Shown here piece after piece: positions 7,810-12,770 of a stretch of 14,773 nucleotides of DNA. The DNA comes from Thiobacillaceae bacterium (lineage in GTDB: Bacteria > Pseudomonadota > Gammaproteobacteria > Burkholderiales > Thiobacillaceae). Both the position numbers and the translations under genes were made by a program. Within the stretch, counting starts at the first letter, position 1, and each line of letters opens with the position of its first letter. The notes under the pieces were generated by a model. That model ran no database searches. It had not been told where the DNA came from and worked only from the letters and a program-made list of their open reading frames with translations. The stretch spans positions 1-14,773 of the forward strand of contig JAHENE010000022.1 of the NCBI GenBank assembly GCA_024643305.1. The letters run 5' to 3'.

Positions 7810-8712
7810 ATGCTTTGGGTGGGGGTTTTCCTGTCTTTGCTGGGTTCGGGCGCAGTGCATGCTGCGGTAGTGGCAGTTGTTCTGTCTGACGATTCGCAGC
7901 CCTACCTCGAGGCAGCCGATGCCATAGAAGCAAGCCTGGGTTCCGAGCACACCGTAATCAGGGTGCTGAGCAACAAGCTTGCAGTCAGCGATTCAGCCTT
8001 GTCCCGGGCAAAAATAATGGTGACAGTGGGTGTAACGGCTGCGCAGCAGGTTGCGGAACGCGGCGGCAAGACACCGGTGCTGGCGGTGCTTGTTACCGAA
8101 GGTTGGTATCGTGGTGAAGGGCGCGAGCAACTGGCGAGAGCAGGTAGAAGTACAGGGGCGCTGGTCATTGAGCAACCTTTTGCCCGGCAGTTCCGTGTGG
8201 TTACCCGCGCCTTCCCGGATGCCAAGAAAATCGGTGTTTTGGTTGGGCGCGACAATGCCCGGCAGCTTGCCGAGTTGGAAAAAGCCGCTGCTGCTCAGCA
8301 ACTGACCCTGGTCAATGCCGTAGTCGATTCGGAATCCAACCTGGTTTCTGCCTTGGCTCAGGTCCTGGCAGATGCGGATCTGCTGCTTGCCGTTCCGGAA
8401 CCGGATCTCCTTAACCGGAATACGGTCCAGAGCGTGCTCATGACTTCCTATCGCTACCGGGATCCGGTAGTGGGTTACTCGAAGTCGCTGTCGCGTGCAG
8501 GCGCGCTGGTTTCCGTTTATTCCACACCAAAACAAATTGGACGACAGGCAGGAGAAATAGCCGCCAGTTTGCTGAATGGCGGCCGGCTGGATGGTTTGCA
8601 ATGGCCGAAATATTTCTCGATTGCAATCAACAAGCATGTGGCGAGATCCCTGGGTATCAATTTACCTAGTGAGGAAACGCTGAATCGGGACTTGGGGGGC
8701 GAGGATGATTAA
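7810..8712 (+). CDS. Periplasmic ABC-type substrate-binding protein (PF04392-like), no transporter partner in the window
   Basis: About 300 residues, predicted exported. A hydrophobic signal region V-F-L-S-L-L-G-S-G-A-V-H-A precedes a two-lobed binding-protein fold with V-V-L-S-D-D-S at the first strand and a typical late motif T-S-Y-R-Y-R-D-P-V-V-G-Y then Y-S-T-P-K-Q-I-G-R-Q-A-G-E-I, characteristic of the ABC_sub_bind family. The ATG at 7810 is preceded by AAGG at 5 bases spacing, but this start leaves the signal peptide without a basic N-terminus. TTG at 7747 or 7759, just after dnaQ, would add an Arg and a Lys before the hydrophobic core and may be the true start. An ATG at 7615 would overlap dnaQ by 131 bases and is unlikely. 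The gene ends 8 bases inside the GGDEF-EAL gene, so it probably serves as that receptor's ligand sensor. Confidence 0.82.
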   Translation: MLWVGVFLSLLGSGAVHAAVVAVVLSDDSQPYLEAADAIEASLGSEHTVIRVLSNKLAVSDSALSRAKIMVTVGVTAAQQVAERGGKTPVLAVLVTEGWYRGEGREQLARAGRSTGALVIEQPFARQFRVVTRAFPDAKKIGVLVGRDNARQLAELEKAAAAQQLTLVNAVVDSESNLVSALAQVLADADLLLAVPEPDLLNRNTVQSVLMTSYRYRDPVVGYSKSLSRAGALVSVYSTPKQIGRQAGEIAASLLNGGRLDGLQWPKYFSIAINKHVARSLGINLPSEETLNRDLGGEDD

Positions 8713-10828
8713 TCCAGGCATCCGCCTCCGGGTTTTCTGGCTGTCCATCGTGCCGGTATTTGTGACCAGTTCCGTACTGCTTGTCTACCTGGCCATCAAT
8801 AAAATCCAGGATTTGGAGGCATCCCTGGCTGACCGTGGTGCGGCGATTATCCGCAACCTGGCTCCGTCCGTTGAATATGGCGTGATTTCGGGCAACCCGG
8901 ATATTCTTGAGTCGCTGGTCGAAAGCGCGTCGAAGGAGCCTGATGTCGAAGGCGTGGCTATTTTTAACAGTCTGGGCCAGCCACTTATCAGTGCAGGCAG
9001 GACGGACTGGCAGAAACTGCCAACCGCCATCACGAATGTAAAAACAACCAGCCGGTTTGACCAGGACAATTCCCTGATCTTTCTGGGACCCATTGTTCGA
9101 ACGGTGGTTGCACTTGATGACATTGGCTTGCCAGGTGAAAGCGAATCGCCTGCCGAACGCCAAAAAGTGGGATGGGTTGTCATTGAATTGTCCCGGGCGA
9201 CCTTGCTCGGCAACGAAAGGCAAGTCGTGCTGCAAAGCCTGCTCATTCTGGTCATTGGTTTGCTGCTTAGCGCATTGCTGGGCTGGCGGCTTGGGCGACG
9301 CATTACCCAGCCTATCCTGTCCTTGACGCATTCGGTTGAGAGAATCGGCGAAGGCCACCTTACCGAGCGAGCGGCCTCAACCGGCAGCACGGACGAGTTT
9401 GGTATTTTGCAGCGCGGCATCAACCACATGGCCAGCAGCCTGCAGGCTGCGCATGAGCAAATGCAGGAACGCATCGATCAGGCAACCGCCCGCCTGGTTT
9501 ATCAGGCAAATCATGATGCACTTACCGGGCTGGTCAATCGCAACGAATTCGAACATCGCCTGAACCTGGCCCTTGGTACAGCCCAGCAACATGGCCGGAC
9601 TCATGCCTTGTGCTATATGGATCTTGACCAGTTCAAGATCGTCAACGACACATGCGGCCATGCGGCCGGAGACGAGCTGTTGCGTCAGATTGCGATGATG
9701 CTGAAGGAGATGCTGCGCGAACGGGATACCCTGGCGAGACTTGGCGGTGACGAATTTGCCCTGCTGCTTGAAAACTGCGACCTCAATGATGCAAAACATG
9801 TATCTGAAGCCTGCCGCAACCTGGTGCGGCAATATCGCTTCAAGTGGGAAGGTCGCGTTTTCAATATTGGCATGAGCATTGGCCTGGTCATGGTAGACCG
9901 CGTGTCCGGCTCCATGACTGATCTGCTTTCGGCTGCCGATGCCGCGTGCTATGTGGCCAAGAACCGGGGCCGCAACCAGGTCCATATTTACCAGGTTGCA
10001 GACTCTGATCTTGCGCGCCATCGCAGTGAGATGCAGTGGGTCGAACGCATCAACAAGGCGCTGGAAGAGAACCGTTTCAGGCTTTACTGGCAGGAAATCA
10101 AGTCCGTGCAGCCCGTCGAACAGAAGGAATGCTACTTCGAGATACTCTTGCGCATGATTGACGAGGAGGGCAACATCATTCTGCCGATGGCCTTTATTCC
10201 TGCTGCCGAGCGATATGCGCTCATGCCGAAGCTGGATCGCTGGACTGTTGAAAACGCCGTCAAGATTTGTGGAAGCAAGGTTGCCGGACGCTTTATGGCC
10301 GCAAACAATAAAGGCTGCGTTTTCTCGGTCAACCTGTCCGGAATTTCACTGAAGGACCATGAGTTCAGGGAGTGGCTGCAAAAGAAGCTCAGTGACACCC
10401 CGGGGCTGGGCGAGCTTCTTTGTTTCGAGATCACTGAAACGGCGGCAATTGGCGATCTTGTCACCATCAACAACTTCATTACCGAGCTCAAGCGCTTCGG
10501 CTGCCGTTTCGCGCTGGATGATTTCGGAAGCGGCTTGTCTTCGTTCAACTACCTCAAGAACCTTGACGTCGATTTTCTCAAGATCGATGGCGCCTTCGTG
10601 CAGGATATGGCTTCCGATGCGCTTGATTTTTCCATGGTGGAGGCAATCCACTATGTAAGCCGCAAGGTCGGTCTAAAGACTGTTGCGGAATTTGTCGAGT
10701 CGCAGGCAGTGCTGGATTGCCTGCGCACGATAGGCGTTGAATATGCGCAGGGTGATTATCTTCACAAGCCCGAGCCTATCGCGCTGCTTTTGGTCAAGCT
10801 CCAGGAGAGCGCGTTGCAGTCACAGTAA
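8705..10828 (+). CDS. Membrane sensor with HAMP, GGDEF and EAL domains (c-di-GMP turnover)
   Basis: 707-residue inner-membrane signalling protein. Order: TM1 (about 9-30); periplasmic sensor (about 31-170), resembling the BarA-type single-cache domain (L-A-P-S-V-E-Y-G-V-I-S-G-N, E-P-D-V-E-G-V-A-I-F); TM2 (about 175-197); HAMP (about 197-250); short coiled coil; GGDEF (about 265-430); EAL (about 441-695). The cyclase signature GGDEF is intact at 347-351, with inhibitory I-site RxxD at 338-341. The phosphodiesterase signature reads E479-I-L rather than EAL, but the other metal and catalytic residues are present: N543, E575, D605-D606, K626, E662, Q682. Both activities are therefore possible; direction in vivo is unknown. 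Start ATG overlaps the binding-protein gene by 8 bases. The 3' end overlaps the convergent HMA gene by 35 bases. Confidence 0.95.
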   Translation: MINPGIRLRVFWLSIVPVFVTSSVLLVYLAINKIQDLEASLADRGAAIIRNLAPSVEYGVISGNPDILESLVESASKEPDVEGVAIFNSLGQPLISAGRTDWQKLPTAITNVKTTSRFDQDNSLIFLGPIVRTVVALDDIGLPGESESPAERQKVGWVVIELSRATLLGNERQVVLQSLLILVIGLLLSALLGWRLGRRITQPILSLTHSVERIGEGHLTERAASTGSTDEFGILQRGINHMASSLQAAHEQMQERIDQATARLVYQANHDALTGLVNRNEFEHRLNLALGTAQQHGRTHALCYMDLDQFKIVNDTCGHAAGDELLRQIAMMLKEMLRERDTLARLGGDEFALLLENCDLNDAKHVSEACRNLVRQYRFKWEGRVFNIGMSIGLVMVDRVSGSMTDLLSAADAACYVAKNRGRNQVHIYQVADSDLARHRSEMQWVERINKALEENRFRLYWQEIKSVQPVEQKECYFEILLRMIDEEGNIILPMAFIPAAERYALMPKLDRWTVENAVKICGSKVAGRFMAANNKGCVFSVNLSGISLKDHEFREWLQKKLSDTPGLGELLCFEITETAAIGDLVTINNFITELKRFGCRFALDDFGSGLSSFNYLKNLDVDFLKIDGAFVQDMASDALDFSMVEAIHYVSRKVGLKTVAEFVESQAVLDCLRTIGVEYAQGDYLHKPEPIALLLVKLQESALQSQ

Positions 10829-11021
10829 AACCTGCTTCGGCCACGGCCTGTGCGAGTTGTTCAGAATTTGTTGCGGCGGCGTCATAGCTTACCCTGGCTT
10901 CGGATGGAACCAGGGTGACACTGGCTTGTTGCACACCGGGGGTGGACTGCAGAACGCGGGTAACGCTGTTGACGCAGCCGCCGCAGGTCATGCCGGAGAT
11001 TGTGAGAACGACATCAGACAT
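10794..11021 (-). CDS. Small heavy-metal-associated (HMA) domain protein, CopZ-like metallochaperone
   Basis: 75-residue soluble protein consisting of one HMA domain. The metal-binding motif G-M-T-C-G-G-C has C13 and C16, followed by V-N-S-V and the usual ferredoxin-like continuation up to A-V-A-E-A-G-F-T-V. Known relatives carry Cu(I) or similar soft metals in the cytoplasm to P-type ATPases or regulators. No copper ATPase, CueR-type regulator or mercury gene lies in the window, so the metal and partner are unknown. The ATG has a perfect AAGGAG ribosome site 6 bases upstream (11028-11033). It follows flgM by 50 bases on the same strand, and its last 35 bases overlap the end of the GGDEF-EAL gene on the other strand. 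Confidence 0.93.
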   Translation of the reverse strand: MSDVVLTISGMTCGGCVNSVTRVLQSTPGVQQASVTLVPSEARVSYDAAATNSEQLAQAVAEAGFTVTATRSPGA

Positions 11022-11026
11022 TAGAT

Positions 11027-11046
11027 GCTCCTTGTGTTGCTGGAGC
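11027..11046 (-). promoter_or_regulatory. Ribosome site of the HMA gene within a small inverted repeat
   Basis: The mRNA would carry GCUCC (11046-11042), a 10-base loop and GGAGC (11031-11027). The second arm overlaps the AAGGAG ribosome site (11033-11028). A five-pair stem could partly mask translation initiation. The ribosome site is clear; a regulatory role for the stem is only a possibility. Confidence 0.35.
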
Positions 11047-11071
11047 GCCTAGTTTATTGCTTTTTTTGAGT

Positions 11072-11386
11072 TTACTGTTTGCGCGGGCGCTTGCGCACCG
11101 CTTCTTTGGCGGTGTCAATCAGGCGCTCGGCGACCAGCACGCTGTTGACCTCGAAAGTGCCATTGTCGATGGCGCGCTTGATGGCGGCGACCTTGGCAGC
11201 GTCGGAAATATCGAGTTTATCCAGTTCGGCTTCCAGTTCGCGCAATTGGCTGGTGGAAGCAGTAACCTGAAGCTTGTCCACGTTTCCAGAGGTCGCAGTC
11301 TTGGCAGACTTGCGGACGCCCGCAGCCTGTGTCGTTGAAACGGTCTTGCCACCAATAATAGAAGGAGGCCGTTTGGTGATTTTCAT
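11072..11386 (-). CDS. flgM: Anti-sigma28 factor FlgM
   Basis: Binds FliA (sigma28) and holds late flagellar and chemotaxis genes silent until the hook-basal body is complete, then leaves the cell through the flagellar export channel. The 104-residue product has a disordered, Ser/Thr/Lys-rich N-terminal half and the conserved C-terminal FlgM helices (about 50-97; V-A-A-I-K-R-A-I-D-N-G-T-F-E-V, then V-A-E-R-L-I). An upstream ATG at 11431 would add 15 residues, but it lies between the -10 box of the FliA-type promoter and the predicted transcription start, so ATG 11386 is preferred; its ribosome site is weak. No other flagellar gene is in the window, whereas flgM usually sits with flgA or flgN. 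Confidence 0.9.
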   Translation of the reverse strand: MKITKRPPSIIGGKTVSTTQAAGVRKSAKTATSGNVDKLQVTASTSQLRELEAELDKLDISDAAKVAAIKRAIDNGTFEVNSVLVAERLIDTAKEAVRKRPRKQ

Positions 11387-11431
11387 GGATAACCCGGTTG
11401 CCAGACTTGGTTCAGTCTCTACTACCCTCAT

Positions 11432-11458
11432 TTTTCGGACTAACCGGGGAAAACTTTA
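11432..11458 (-). promoter_or_regulatory. Sigma28 (FliA)-type promoter for flgM
   Basis: On the minus strand: TAAAGTTT (11458-11451), a perfect match to the FliA -35 consensus, then exactly 11 bases, then TCCGAAAA (11439-11432), six of eight matches to the GCCGATAA -10 consensus. Spacing is the FliA optimum. Transcription should start near 11425, about 39 bases before the flgM ATG. This fits the known autoregulation of flgM by sigma28. Confidence 0.75.
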
Positions 11459-11477
11459 GTTCCAGACCCTATATAAA

Positions 11478-11492
11478 TTGATTATGAATCAA
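11478..11492. repeat. Short perfect inverted repeat upstream of the flgM promoter
   Basis: TTGATT and AATCAA flank a 3-base centre (ATG on the plus strand). It lies in the AT-rich gap between the DUF1015 gene and flgM, centred about 60 bases upstream of the predicted flgM transcription start. It could be an operator. As an RNA hairpin after the DUF1015 gene it would be weak (AT-rich stem), although the bases that follow on the minus strand are T-rich. Chance is not excluded. Confidence 0.35.
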
Positions 11493-11523
11493 GGCGATAA
11501 GCAATTAACCTGATACGCACAAT

Positions 11524-12759
11524 TTAAAGCATGTGCGAAGCCATGCCGTCGGCCAGCTTGGGCTCGAACCAGGTGGACTTGGGCGGCATGACTTCATTGG
11601 CGTCCGCCACGGCCATCAGGTCCTGCATGGAGGTGGGGTGGAGCGACAAGGCCAGCGCCATCTCCCCGCTGTTCACGCGCTTTTCCAGTTCGGCCAGGCC
11701 GCGGATGCCGCCCACGAAATCGATGCGCTTGTCGCGGCGCGGATCGGTTATGCCGAGGATGGGGGCGATCAGGTTGTTCTGCAGCAGGCTCACATCCAGA
11801 CGGCCTACCGGATCATTGGGGATCAGGCCGGGCTTGATGCCGAGTTTGTACCACTTGCCGCCCAGATAGAGGCCGAACTCGCCCGGCTTGGCCGGTTTGA
11901 CGGCTTCAATAGCCGCTTCCACTTCAAAAGCGCCCTTGACCTTGTCCAGGAAGGCATCCGCCGTCAGGCCGTTCAAGTCAGTAATCACCCGGTTGTAGTC
12001 CAGGATGTGCATTTCGTGCGCCGGAAAAATCACCGACAGGAAAGCGTTGTAGGCTTCCTCGCCCGTATGGCTGGCATTCGCAGCCTTGCGCGTGGCGCAG
12101 ATGCGCGAGGCCGAAGCCGAACGGTGGTGGCCATCGGCAATGTAAATCGCATGCATGGCATCGAACAGGCGGGTAATGGCGGCAATGTCGCCCGCGTCGC
12201 GCATCACCCACAACGTGTGGCGCACGCCATCGTCGGCCACGGCATCGGCGTCCGGTGTGCCCTGCGCGGTCTTGGCCAGGATGGCATCGACCTCGGGTTG
12301 GTTCGGATAGGCCAGCAGCACCGGGCCGGTCTGGGCGTTGGTGGTGTCGATCTGGCGAACGCGGTCGTCTTCCTTGTCCGGGCGGGTGAACTCGTGCTTG
12401 CGGATGCGGTTGGTGTCGTAGTCGGCCACGCTGGCGGCGGCGACGATGCCGGTCTGCACGTGCTCGCCCATCTGGATGCGATACACGTAGTAATAAGCAG
12501 CCTCATCCTGCTTCAGCACACCGGCGGCAACCATGGCTTTCAGGTTTTCTGCCGCCTTCGCATACACCTCGGGGGCGTAGGGATTGGTGCCCTCGGGCAG
12601 GTCAATTTCCGGCTTGGAGATGTGCAAAAAGCTGAAAGGTTTGCCTGCCGCGCGCACGCGGGCCTCGGCGGTGGACAATACGTCATAGGGCGGGGCCACG
12701 ACTTCGGCAGCACGGCCGGGAGCGGGACGCAGGGCGGGGAAGGGACGGATCAGGCTCAT
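11524..12759 (-). CDS. DUF1015 family protein of unknown function
   Basis: 411-residue cytoplasmic protein that fits the DUF1015 (PF06245) family along its whole length. Visible family motifs are V-A-P-P-Y-D-V near the start (21-27), K-H-E-F-T-R-P-D-K-E-D-D-R (121-133), and I-Y-I-A-D-G-H-H-R-S (205-214) with its paired histidines. Biochemical function is not established; in other bacteria such genes are often near serine biosynthesis genes, which are not seen here. It begins 11 bases after the mfd stop on the same strand with a weak GAAGAA-type ribosome site, so it is probably cotranscribed with mfd. No signal peptide or membrane segment. Confidence 0.9.
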   Translation of the reverse strand: MSLIRPFPALRPAPGRAAEVVAPPYDVLSTAEARVRAAGKPFSFLHISKPEIDLPEGTNPYAPEVYAKAAENLKAMVAAGVLKQDEAAYYYVYRIQMGEHVQTGIVAAASVADYDTNRIRKHEFTRPDKEDDRVRQIDTTNAQTGPVLLAYPNQPEVDAILAKTAQGTPDADAVADDGVRHTLWVMRDAGDIAAITRLFDAMHAIYIADGHHRSASASRICATRKAANASHTGEEAYNAFLSVIFPAHEMHILDYNRVITDLNGLTADAFLDKVKGAFEVEAAIEAVKPAKPGEFGLYLGGKWYKLGIKPGLIPNDPVGRLDVSLLQNNLIAPILGITDPRRDKRIDFVGGIRGLAELEKRVNSGEMALALSLHPTSMQDLMAVADANEVMPPKSTWFEPKLADGMASHML

Positions 12760-12770
12760 GTTCAGTTTCT

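Noticed and set aside
11050-11071. Run of A/T before the HMA gene as a terminator of flgM
   Set aside because: On the minus strand the run is of A, not T, and no stem precedes it.
11387-11431. ATG at 11431 as the start of flgM
   Set aside because: It lies at the edge of the -10 box of the sigma28 promoter, upstream of the expected transcript start. The 15 extra residues are not FlgM-like.
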